Source of the DNA: Planctomycetaceae bacterium
Lineage (GTDB): Bacteria > Planctomycetota > Planctomycetia > Planctomycetales > Planctomycetaceae
Assembly (NCBI GenBank): GCA_028284885.1
Contig: JANQQW010000232.1
Coordinates: 1 to 38,743 of the forward strand
DNA: 38,743 nt
Direction of reading: 5' to 3'
This document shows, one piece after another, positions 32,701 to 38,743 of the stretch. The first letter of the stretch is position 1. Every line of letters starts with the position of its first letter. The notes beneath the pieces were generated by a model. The model saw only the letters and a program-made list of their open reading frames with translations, did not search any database and was not told the origin of the DNA. The position numbers and the translations under genes were made by a program.

Positions 32701-34779
32701 GAGACTCGGAACCTCGACGTAGTCGTCAACGCCGTCGAACTCGAGGGCGTAGTCCTTGGTCGGCGGAGGAGAGGCCGAGGGCACGTGTGGCTTGCCGGCC
32801 TTCACCCACTCGGCCCCGGTGATCTTGCCGTCGTGCCCGTTTCCACTCGCGTCGGCGACGACGTCTCCCGCGCCCTCGTCGAAGTGGTAGAGGGCGAGCG
32901 TGTCGGCGTCCTTGGTGTGTCTTGTTGGCGGGGTGAAGTCGGCGTCGTACCGATGTACTGTCGTAATGCGGACCTCGTGGACGATTCCGCGAAGGTAGTA
33001 TCCGATGTCGAACGCCTTGCCGCCCGCCAGTTCACCGTCGAACGCGGCCGAACCCACCTGCTTGCCGTCCACGTAGAGCCGGAATTGATCGCCGTGCCGC
33101 ACGGCGGCGACGTGAGTCTTCCGGCCGACCTCCGCTTCGACCTTGCTCTTGATCTTCGGCGTGCCAAACAGGAGGAACCCGTCGCCCTCGTGGTGGGCCA
33201 CGCTGAAGCCGTACGGGAACCCGAACAGGGACTGCCGCCCGACCGGCTCGTGCATCGTGACGTAGCCCTCGATGCAGAGGTCGCCGTCTCCAGGGGGGAT
33301 CGTCAGGCCGGGCACGCTCACGCGGTCCGGCTTACCGCGAAACACCAGCCCGCCCTCGACGACGGGCCCGCCCGGTTCGTCGGGGGGCGACTCGCCACCT
33401 CCTCCACCTCCGCCGCCGGTCGAAAGGGCGATGAGCAGGACCACCGCCAGCAGCCCGCCGCCCGCTCCGGCGAGCACCCGCCAGTCGCGGAGCCAACTCG
33501 GCAGGCGTTCGGGCAGGGACGGTCCGCCGGCGACGTTCCGGTCGGTCTTCACCGTCTCCGAGATACCCGTGGAGATGACGGTCCCCTCGCCGATGGTCAC
33601 CTCGCTCTCCGGGTCCGTCCCGGCGGCCGTCGCGGTGGCGACGTAGGCGTCCGTGGCGTCGGAGAACTCGTCGGCGTCGATCTGCTTCAGGAACTGCGAG
33701 AGTTCCTTGTCCGACCGGCCCGAACCGGACTCGGCCGCGGCGGCCGTGGTGGCGGACTCGCCGGAACGCGCCTCCACCAGGGACGCGACGACCTCGGTCA
33801 TCGTCTGGTAACGGTCCTCGGGCTTCTTGGCGACCATCTTCGCGAAGACGGCCTGCACGGCCTCGGGGACGTCGGGCCGTTCCTTCCGGAGGTCGGGGAT
33901 CGGGTGGTTCGCGTGGGCCATCATGCGGGCCATCAGCGACTCGCCCCGGTAGGCCGGTCGGGCGGTGAGCAGGTAGTACAGGGTGATGCCCAGGCTGTAG
34001 ACGTCGCTCCGCTCGTCGGCGTCGCGGGTGCTCATCGCCTGCTCGGGGGACATGTAGTCCACGGTCCCCATGATCGTCCCGGTGCCGGTCAGCTCGGCCT
34101 GCGTGCCGACGTCCGCCGCGTCCGAGAAACGGGCGAGCCCCATGTCGAGGATCTTGACCGTCCCGTCGGCGTCGAGCAGCAGGTTGGCGGGCTTGATGTC
34201 CCGGTGGACGACCCCCCGCCCGTGGGCGTACTCCAGCCCCCGGGCCGCCTGCACGACGCAGTCGACCGCCTGCTCCGTCGGCAGCCGACCGGTCTTCTTG
34301 ACGACGGACGACAGGTCGCGGCCGTCGACGTACTCCATCACGAGCACGTGCCGGCCGTCGAACTCGTCGGCGTCGTACGCCCCCACGATGTTCGGGTGGC
34401 TCAGCTGCGCGGCGGCGACGACCTCCCGCTCGAACCGGGCGATCGCGTCGGCGTCCTTCAGCATTTCGGCCGGCAGCACCTTGATGGCGACCAGCCGCTG
34501 CATCCGCTTGTGCCGCGCCTTCAGCACCACGCCCATGCCGCCCCGGCCCAGCTCGTTCTCGACGACGTAGTTGCCGAAGGCGAGTTGGCTGCCGCGGTTC
34601 TTCCACAGCAGCTTGGCCTGGTGGGCCGTCAGCCGGCCGCTCTTGTGCAGCGACTTGACGAACTTCTCGGCGTTCCCGTCCGACGCGTCCGCCTCGACGC
34701 GGATCTCGGCCATCGTCGCGTCGTCGACGATGCCGGTCTGCTCGAGACGGTCGAGAAACTCGTTGATGCTGACGGCCAT
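29707..34779 (-). CDS. Giant Ser/Thr kinase with LamG-like and DUF1080-like ectodomain
   Basis: In this 1690-residue product a short N-terminal helical segment leads into a Hanks kinase (about 70-340): GRGGMGVV, VAIKVLP, VVHRDIKPANLLLD, KILDMGLAR (DMG for DFG), MGTVDYMSPEQ. A Ser/Ala linker and one membrane helix follow (about 434-456), then a poly-Gly hinge. Outside are four LamG/concanavalin-like units starting near 474, 674, 1078 and 1301, each with a DASGNGHHGKI-GAKWVRV-type end. A DUF1080-like insert (about 903-1073) and a C-terminal DUF1080-like domain (about 1533-1688) complete it. It is probably a receptor kinase sensing an envelope or external glycan; the ligand is unknown. The ATG at 34779 is chosen. 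The cytochrome gene begins 43 bases after its stop. Confidence 0.93.
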   Translation of the reverse strand: MAVSINEFLDRLEQTGIVDDATMAEIRVEADASDGNAEKFVKSLHKSGRLTAHQAKLLWKNRGSQLAFGNYVVENELGRGGMGVVLKARHKRMQRLVAIKVLPAEMLKDADAIARFEREVVAAAQLSHPNIVGAYDADEFDGRHVLVMEYVDGRDLSSVVKKTGRLPTEQAVDCVVQAARGLEYAHGRGVVHRDIKPANLLLDADGTVKILDMGLARFSDAADVGTQAELTGTGTIMGTVDYMSPEQAMSTRDADERSDVYSLGITLYYLLTARPAYRGESLMARMMAHANHPIPDLRKERPDVPEAVQAVFAKMVAKKPEDRYQTMTEVVASLVEARSGESATTAAAAESGSGRSDKELSQFLKQIDADEFSDATDAYVATATAAGTDPESEVTIGEGTVISTGISETVKTDRNVAGGPSLPERLPSWLRDWRVLAGAGGGLLAVVLLIALSTGGGGGGGGESPPDEPGGPVVEGGLVFRGKPDRVSVPGLTIPPGDGDLCIEGYVTMHEPVGRQSLFGFPYGFSVAHHEGDGFLLFGTPKIKSKVEAEVGRKTHVAAVRHGDQFRLYVDGKQVGSAAFDGELAGGKAFDIGYYLRGIVHEVRITTVHRYDADFTPPTRHTKDADTLALYHFDEGAGDVVADASGNGHDGKITGAEWVKAGKPHVPSASPPPTKDYALEFDGVDDYVEVPSLSLDGSHPVTLEATVTIPDETKLKGIAAVIGTTSTVKEGFGLVVGTSRDGNTYYALGLNAGDGTNHSTSSEPVAIGKRVRVAAVVGSEEIRLFVDGKPTAEQGVRFQGVAGKRLPLVIGALNNLTPAHEKVVGFAGRVDEVRVSRIARYDAPYEPSERLTADAETLALYHFDEGQGDVLTDASGNGHHGKIFGAKWVRADAASATPLPDYAPLATGEWVRVFDVDPPPRDEDGIRFEDGVLELDRAAWTASRFSGRDMLLRAKVRKDEGQNASLKLRYRSSTEYVAGWLHTTTKLGLGRRVTDEDYENLTQTTLPDGSVPTDEDGFVEVVLATIGDRVEMYAGGRRVLQAVAREPGSGGLDLSAFRGRASFKDVEVMLLDPPGVGASGSALAFDGVDDYVEIPPIPVGQGPCTVEMLVHAGRQTDPYAHLVAFGNDDQHFSMGPDDGGGFSFGRLEKGKLQSTFDVDTVDGTADGPTHVAGVWDGKELALYFEGKLVSRGTKGTFPTKHRHASKSVLGAAILVEGGRERPKWFCRGTIDEVRISSTARYANDFTPPKRHEPDAQTLALYHVDEGQGDVLPDASGNGHHGKIVGAKWVRVGERGPSSTTTGLRFDGEDDYVEVPDVVPDDLDAWTLEAWTTPRSDTPDDKGAVVVSLGGSLSLVQQRRWRSKAYVGDADDPAAFTRESNELPVPGRRVHLATVLANGRLRLFVDGVLQETPLSEYDDGKTNRFDADEEPRLELKRLFDSKSLLVGGASGRTVFDGMVDEVRVSWSARYDRDFDPPDRFTKDANTVVLYHLDEGGGDVLKDSSGNGHHGKIVGAKWVRVGEGGKRGSPVGGMRSDAPGWTNLLSGGTLDAWERLGEIEWPLEEGVLSSGPQSRQTGGGALVTKAEFTDYELEFEIRVTDDGGDVHAVVDKHQDGSQVNVGTTAPIPADGTWRRVRVVERRNRLSVTVDGQPAGEHSYGGENRGRVGFRTYDVPVEYRNVRIRSTSPTAAP
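30221..32920 (-). repeat. Four internal copies of a coding repeat
   Basis: Near-identical segments within the kinase gene lie at about 30221-30305, 30906-30990, 32106-32190 and 32801-32885. They encode the end of each LamG unit (DASGNGHHGKI, GAKWVRV). The first three share longer runs such as CACTTCGCCCCGA and GATCTTCCCGTGGTG. The fourth (KITGAEWVK) is the most diverged. They point to domain duplication inside the gene. Confidence 0.8.
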
Positions 34780-34915
34780 GCCCGTTCCCGTGGTTCGCAC
34801 AATCTACCCGGTCACGCTGGACGGCGTCACCCCGTGGAACCCCGAGGTGGGCGAACGTTGACGACGGCTCGGCGACCGGCGAAAACCGACTCTCGTCAAA
34901 CGAGTTGAGCAACGC

Positions 34916-36535
34916 ATGCAGTCGATCACCGAGACACTGGACGTACCGGACGAGGACCGCTTCACCGCGAGTGCGCTCCGCGTGCTGGAACGGGCGGGTG
35001 CGCTCGCCGTCGAACGCGGGCACGCGATCGTCGGCCCGGCGCACCTGTTGATCGCGTTGCTCGACGACGAGTCCTGGGCGGCGGAGATGCTCGTGCGGCG
35101 TGGGATCGATCTCGCCGAGGCCGAGGAACTGCTGGTCGGACTGCCGGAGGCGACGGCGGCCGACGGCGACTTGGAACCCGTTCAGCCGCCGCGGGGACCG
35201 GAGACGCAGATGGCCGTGCTGCACGGTCTCCGACTCGCCCAGCGGGACCGCGAAGGCTCGCGGCAGGCCGGCAGCGTCCACTTGCTGTACGGGCTCGCGG
35301 CCGGTGACTCCCACGTGGCCGTGCGACTGGAGACGGCCGGGCTCGACGAGTCCGTGCTTCAGGAGGCCGTGCTCGGCCCGCAGGACGCAACGGCGGAGCC
35401 GCTCCCGATCGACTTCTCGCTGCAACTCGACGAACGACCGGAGCCAACCCGGCTCGTCGAGCGACCCGCGGAGCCACCCCGAGCCGGCGGCCCCGTGGAC
35501 GGGGACCTCGCCGTCTACCGGGTGATCGACGCGTCCGCGAATCGTGCCCGCGAGGGGCTCCGAGTCGTGGAGGACTTCACCCGGTTCGTCCTCGACGACG
35601 CCCACCTCGTCACGCTGCTCAAGGAACTGCGACACGAGCTGGCCGCAGCGCTCGCCCCGTTCGACGACCACCGGCTGCTCCGCGCACGGGACACCACGGC
35701 GGACGTCGGGACCGGCGTCTCGACAGACTCCGAGTCACGTCGCGCGGACGTCGCCGACGTGGTCCGGGCGTCGTTGAAGCGGGGCGAGGAGGCGCTCCGG
35801 TCGCTCGAGGAGTTCGGCAAGGTGCTCGACCCGGCGGCCGGCCGTCGGTTCGAGACGCTGCGGTACCGCCTCTACACGGTGGAGAAGGCCGTGCTCGGCA
35901 CGCTGGCCGGCCGGGCGTCGCTCGCCGGCCGTCACCTCTACCTGCTCCTCACCCGCGACCTCTGCCGTCACGACCCCGAGCACGTGCTCCGCGAGGCGAT
36001 CGCCGGGGGCGTCTCCGTCGTGCAGGTTCGCGAGAAGTCGGCGTCAGACCGTGAACTGCTCGACTGGCTGGGCCGCGTCCGCGAGATCACGCACGCTTCG
36101 GACACCCTTCTGGTCGTGAACGACCGCCCGGACCTCGCCGTGCTCTGCGACGCCGACGGCGTGCACGTCGGCCAGGACGAGGCGACCGTTCGCGACGCCC
36201 GCCGGGTGGTCGGACCGAACCGTCTGGTCGGCGTCTCGACCCACGATCTCGAACAGGCGCGGGCGGCGGTTCTGGAGGGGGCGGACTACGTCGGCGTGGG
36301 GCCGACGTTTCCCTCGCGGACGAAGTCGTTCGACGAGTTCGCCGGCATCGAGTTCGTGCGCGCCGTCTCGACGGAGGTCACACTGCCGACCTACGTGCTG
36401 GGCGGCGTGAACGAGACGAACGTTTCCGAGGTCGTGGAGGCCGGGGGGACACGCGTCGCCGTGACGGCGGCGATCAGCTCCGCCGACGACCCCCGCGCGG
36501 CCGCGGCCGCGTTGAGGTCCTGGCTTCCGAGGTGA
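34916..36535 (+). CDS. thiE: Clp_N domain fused to thiamine-phosphate synthase
   Basis: The 539-residue product has three parts. Residues 15-150 carry two Clp R-domain-like repeats: FTASALRVLERAGALAVERG with VGPAHLLIALL, and TQMAVLHGLRLAQRDREG with SVHLLYGLAAGDS. A Pro-rich linker follows (about 165-195). Residues 198-330 form the N-terminal extension seen on some ThiE proteins (VYRVIDASANRAREGLRVVEDFTRFVLDD). Residues 335-539 are the ThiE TIM barrel: VQVREKSASDRELL, VVNDRPDLAVL, DGVHVGQDE, GVSTHDLEQA, YVGVGPTFPSRTK. It should join HMP-PP and HET-P to make thiamine phosphate. The Clp repeats, normally on ClpA/ClpC, have no obvious reason to be here; they may bind a regulator or protease adaptor. 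The frame has no break. Confidence 0.9.
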   Translation: MQSITETLDVPDEDRFTASALRVLERAGALAVERGHAIVGPAHLLIALLDDESWAAEMLVRRGIDLAEAEELLVGLPEATAADGDLEPVQPPRGPETQMAVLHGLRLAQRDREGSRQAGSVHLLYGLAAGDSHVAVRLETAGLDESVLQEAVLGPQDATAEPLPIDFSLQLDERPEPTRLVERPAEPPRAGGPVDGDLAVYRVIDASANRAREGLRVVEDFTRFVLDDAHLVTLLKELRHELAAALAPFDDHRLLRARDTTADVGTGVSTDSESRRADVADVVRASLKRGEEALRSLEEFGKVLDPAAGRRFETLRYRLYTVEKAVLGTLAGRASLAGRHLYLLLTRDLCRHDPEHVLREAIAGGVSVVQVREKSASDRELLDWLGRVREITHASDTLLVVNDRPDLAVLCDADGVHVGQDEATVRDARRVVGPNRLVGVSTHDLEQARAAVLEGADYVGVGPTFPSRTKSFDEFAGIEFVRAVSTEVTLPTYVLGGVNETNVSEVVEAGGTRVAVTAAISSADDPRAAAAALRSWLPR

Positions 36536-36541
36536 GCCGGT

Positions 36542-37393
36542 TCAGCGGCGTTCGACGTGCTGCGGGTCCCAGCCGGCGACGACGGCGTCCGGGGCGAGCA
36601 CATAGATCTCGACGCGACGGTTGCGCTGGCGCCCGGCCTCGTCGTCGTTGGTGGAGACCGGCTGGAACATGCTGTAGCCGGCCGCTCCCATGCGGGTCTC
36701 GTTCAGACCGAACTGGTTCAGCAGCAGCACGACCGAGTCGGCCCGGTTCGTCGAGAGGTGCCAGTTCGTCGGGTGCTTCGCCTTCACCACCGGCTTCAGG
36801 ATGTCCTCGTCGTCGGTGTGGCCGACCACGAGGATCTTCAGGTCGCGCGCCTTCCCGTCGTTCATGATCTCCGCGAACTCCTTCAGCACGGGGTGGGCGT
36901 GCTTGCGGACGACCGCGGAGCCGGAGCGGAAGAGGACGTCGGCGTGGAACTTGCTGACGCCGGTGGACGGGTCGAACTCGAACTCGGGGTACCGTCGGGC
37001 GAGGTCCTCGAAGCGGCGGGTCGCGTCGCCCGGCAGCGGGTTCCCCTTCTCGTTGACCCGCTTCAGCAGGCCGACGTAGCGGTCGTGCAGCTTCGACCGC
37101 TCGCTCGCCAGGTTGTTCAGCCGGCGGTGGGCGACGTCGACGTCCGACTCGAGCTTGGCGGCCCGGTGCTCGAGCTCGGCGTTCCGCGAGGCGAGCTGGG
37201 CGTTCTGCTCGGACATCGTCGCGAGTTGCGTCGCGGCCGCGTCCCGTTCCCGGGCGATGACCGTGTTCTGCTGGTGCAGTCGCATCGCCTGCCACTGGGC
37301 GTTCCGCAGGTTCGGCGGCGGGGCGTGACAGCCGATCGGGGCAGCGGCGACGAGCACGGCGAGGGCGAGCAGGGTCGGGGACTTGGCGGTCAT
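36542..37393 (-). CDS. OmpA-family lipoprotein with coiled coil
   Basis: The 283-residue product has a lipoprotein signal (LLALAVLVAAAPIGC, lipobox Cys at about 22). A long coiled coil follows (about 40-110: RERDAAATQLATMSEQNAQL ... AKLESDVDVAHRRLNNLASER). The C-terminal OmpA/MotB-like domain (about 145-275) contains LKILVVGHTDDEDIL, STNRADSVVLLLNQFG and RNRRVEIYVLAPD. It probably links the outer membrane to peptidoglycan or an equivalent envelope layer. The ATG at 37393 is fixed by the signal; the frame opens further upstream without sense. It converges with thiE, leaving only six bases. Confidence 0.93.
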   Translation of the reverse strand: MTAKSPTLLALAVLVAAAPIGCHAPPPNLRNAQWQAMRLHQQNTVIARERDAAATQLATMSEQNAQLASRNAELEHRAAKLESDVDVAHRRLNNLASERSKLHDRYVGLLKRVNEKGNPLPGDATRRFEDLARRYPEFEFDPSTGVSKFHADVLFRSGSAVVRKHAHPVLKEFAEIMNDGKARDLKILVVGHTDDEDILKPVVKAKHPTNWHLSTNRADSVVLLLNQFGLNETRMGAAGYSMFQPVSTNDDEAGRQRNRRVEIYVLAPDAVVAGWDPQHVERR

Positions 37394-37654
37394 CGACGGG
37401 TACCTCGGTCGAACCGGACGAACGGATGCCGCACGACCACACCGGCAGGTGCGCACGCGGACCGGTCGCAGAGAACGGAGGGGAGTGGACTGTGGAGGGA
37501 GTGCAGAGTCGACGAGAGGGTGTGAGAGCACCGCGACTCTTGGAGGAGCGGATTTCTAACAGCGAGCGAGAATCGCTGCAAGAGGTCTTTCGCGCGCCAC
37601 TCGTCGGCGCGCCGTGGTTCCGCGCGCGACGCAGCCCGGGCGAGTCGGCGGGGA

Positions 37655-38743
37655 TCAGCTGAAGAGCTTGGCCGCGAACCAGTCGAGCATGTCGGTGCCG
37701 GTCGCGGTCGGGCCGCCGGCGGCCCACATGTTGCGGACCAGGTCGTACATCATCATCCCGCCGACGGTCAGCGAGAAGAACGAGAGGAGCAGGATGGTGA
37801 ACGGCAGCGGGCCCCACTCGGGCTCGGCCGGTCCGGCCGCCACGCCGCCCGCCGGGGCGACCGTTCCGCCCACCTCGAAGTCCTCGGCGAAGTCGTCCGC
37901 CTCGTCGAACACGTCGAGGTCGTCCAGCTCGTCGTCCTCGCCCTCGATGTCGGCGGCGACCTCGAGCTCGTCGTCCTCGAAATCGTCGTACTCGTCCTCG
38001 AACTCGTCGTCGTCCTCGAAGTCGTCCGCGGCGAGGTCGAACGAGTCGTCGTCCTCGAGGTCGGATCCCTTCCGGACGACGGTGGCCGCGTGGTCGTCCG
38101 CCTCCTCGTCGTCGAAGGCGATGACGTTCGAGTCGTCGTCCCCGTCCATCGCGAGCTCGAAGGTGTCGCCGCCGTCGGCGTCGAGGGCCGGGAGGTCGTG
38201 GGCCGTCTTGTCCTCGTTCTCCGCCTCGAGGTCGATCGCGTCGATCTCGGACATCGTGGCGTCGAGGTGGCCGGAGTCGGCGTCGAGGGCGACGTCGTCG
38301 CCGTCGAGGGCGATCGAACTCGGCTCGTCGTCGAGGGTGATCTCGCTGGCGTCGTCGCCGAGGAACAGCTCGTCCCCGTCCTCGAACATCTCGGTCGCGG
38401 CGCCGACGCCGGTACCGACCTCGCTGTCGTCGTCGTCCAGCAGGACGCCGCTGCCGCCGCCGATCTCCAGGTTGATGCCGCTGTCGTCGGGCGCGAGGAT
38501 GCCGCTCCCCTCGGAGCGGATCATGGTGGCCCCGTGCCCCTCGTCCGGTTCGTCGTCGGCGAAGATCGCGTTGTCGTCGTCGTCACCCAGGAACAGGCCG
38601 CTCCCCTCGGTCCCGACGAGGGCGACGTCGCTGTCGCTGCCCGCGGCCGGCGAGTCGGAGCCGATCAGCTTCACGTCGCTGTCGCTGCCGCCCAGGCCGG
38701 AGTCGCCGACCAGCTTCACGTCGCTGTCGCTGCCAGTCAGGAC
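37655..38743 (-). CDS. Acidic repeat protein with C-terminal membrane helix (5' cut off)
   Basis: The frame is open to the right edge, so the N-terminus is missing; 362 codons are visible. The product is extremely acidic, with repeats G-S-D-S-D-V-K-L-V/I-G at the start, then Asp/Glu-rich low-complexity (EDDDEFEDEYDDFEDDE). It ends in one transmembrane helix (PLPFTILLLSFFSLTVGGMMMY) and a short tail. From general knowledge, planctomycetes have proteins with an N-terminal DNA-binding (excisionase-like) domain followed by similar GSDSDVKL repeats, but nothing visible here confirms that domain. Confidence 0.7.
   Translation of the reverse strand, partial: VLTGSDSDVKLVGDSGLGGSDSDVKLIGSDSPAAGSDSDVALVGTEGSGLFLGDDDDNAIFADDEPDEGHGATMIRSEGSGILAPDDSGINLEIGGGSGVLLDDDDSEVGTGVGAATEMFEDGDELFLGDDASEITLDDEPSSIALDGDDVALDADSGHLDATMSEIDAIDLEAENEDKTAHDLPALDADGGDTFELAMDGDDDSNVIAFDDEEADDHAATVVRKGSDLEDDDSFDLAADDFEDDDEFEDEYDDFEDDELEVAADIEGEDDELDDLDVFDEADDFAEDFEVGGTVAPAGGVAAGPAEPEWGPLPFTILLLSFFSLTVGGMMMYDLVRNMWAAGGPTATGTDMLDWFAAKLFS
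38625..38734 (-). repeat. Three copies of a 17-bp coding repeat at the right edge
   Basis: ACGTCGCTGTCGCTGCC occurs at 38625-38641, 38673-38689 and 38718-38734 (plus-strand reading), spaced 48 and 45 bases, always in the same frame. They encode the GSDSDV units. The last two copies extend to CAGCTTCACGTCGCTG. More copies may lie outside the window. Confidence 0.85.

Noticed and set aside
34850-34885. TTGACG at 34857 as a -35 box for the Clp_N-ThiE gene
   Set aside because: No -10-like hexamer lies at the right distance in this GC-rich spacer.
32320-34908. 862-codon open frame on the plus strand
   Set aside because: It is antisense to the kinase and LamG domains, and its composition is that of a shadow frame.

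Overview
This is a gene-dense, GC-rich chromosomal segment that looks planctomycetal (Planctomycetota). Four kinds of evidence support that: a DUF1559 pseudopilin-like protein with a type IV prepilin leader; two Ser/Thr kinases, one carrying LamG-like and DUF1080-like domains behind a membrane segment; a large membrane-anchored multihaem cytochrome c; and an acidic membrane protein with GSDSDVKL-type repeats. Most starts lack a clear Shine-Dalgarno sequence, and several genes probably start at TTG or GTG. I saw no rRNA, tRNA, CRISPR array, transposase or complete mobile element.

Layout. 1-2911: a terminator from a gene outside the window, a small secreted protein, then (minus strand) rho and a PGPGW-type membrane protein. 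2912-3684: a long gap without a convincing gene. 3685-9169 (plus): a HerA-like ATPase, a secreted pectate-lyase-like beta-helix protein and a hotdog thioesterase. 9190-9735: an AT-richer patch with palindromic repeats and a small Cys-rich orphan. 9791-14377: a short SecA paralogue, an HNH nuclease (minus), a STAS protein and an RNase D. 14458-15939 (minus): a metallophosphoesterase-TIR fusion, clearly less GC-rich than its surroundings and probably acquired. 16256-21395 (minus): DinB-like, YHS-like, MetW, an ECF42-type sigma factor overlapping its DGPF/YCII partner, and an AlkA-like glycosylase. 21504-26500: glnII with a good terminator, a cytosolic kinase, the DUF1559 protein, an ArsC, a 60-aa coiled-coil protein, a TauE/SafE permease and a previously easy-to-miss 48-aa membrane protein. 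26589-34779 (minus): the six-haem cytochrome and the 1690-aa kinase. 34916-38743: a Clp_N-ThiE fusion, an OmpA-like lipoprotein, and the 3' part of the acidic membrane protein.

How the genes fit together. Most of the window is housekeeping: termination, RNA decay, nitrogen assimilation, thiamine and methionine metabolism, envelope. Plausible functional groups are rho with the PGPGW gene, DGPF with the ECF sigma factor (overlapping TTGA), and cytochrome with the 48-aa protein and TauE (same strand, short gaps).

The best candidates for something undescribed are the metallophosphoesterase-TIR single-gene module, whose TIR glutamate is kept while two phosphoesterase metal-site positions are changed, and the Clp_N domain fused to thiamine-phosphate synthase. 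Two genes (HNH and DinB-like) also have their Shine-Dalgarno sequence inside the 3' arm of a strong hairpin. All family assignments come from reading motifs by eye; no database search was run.
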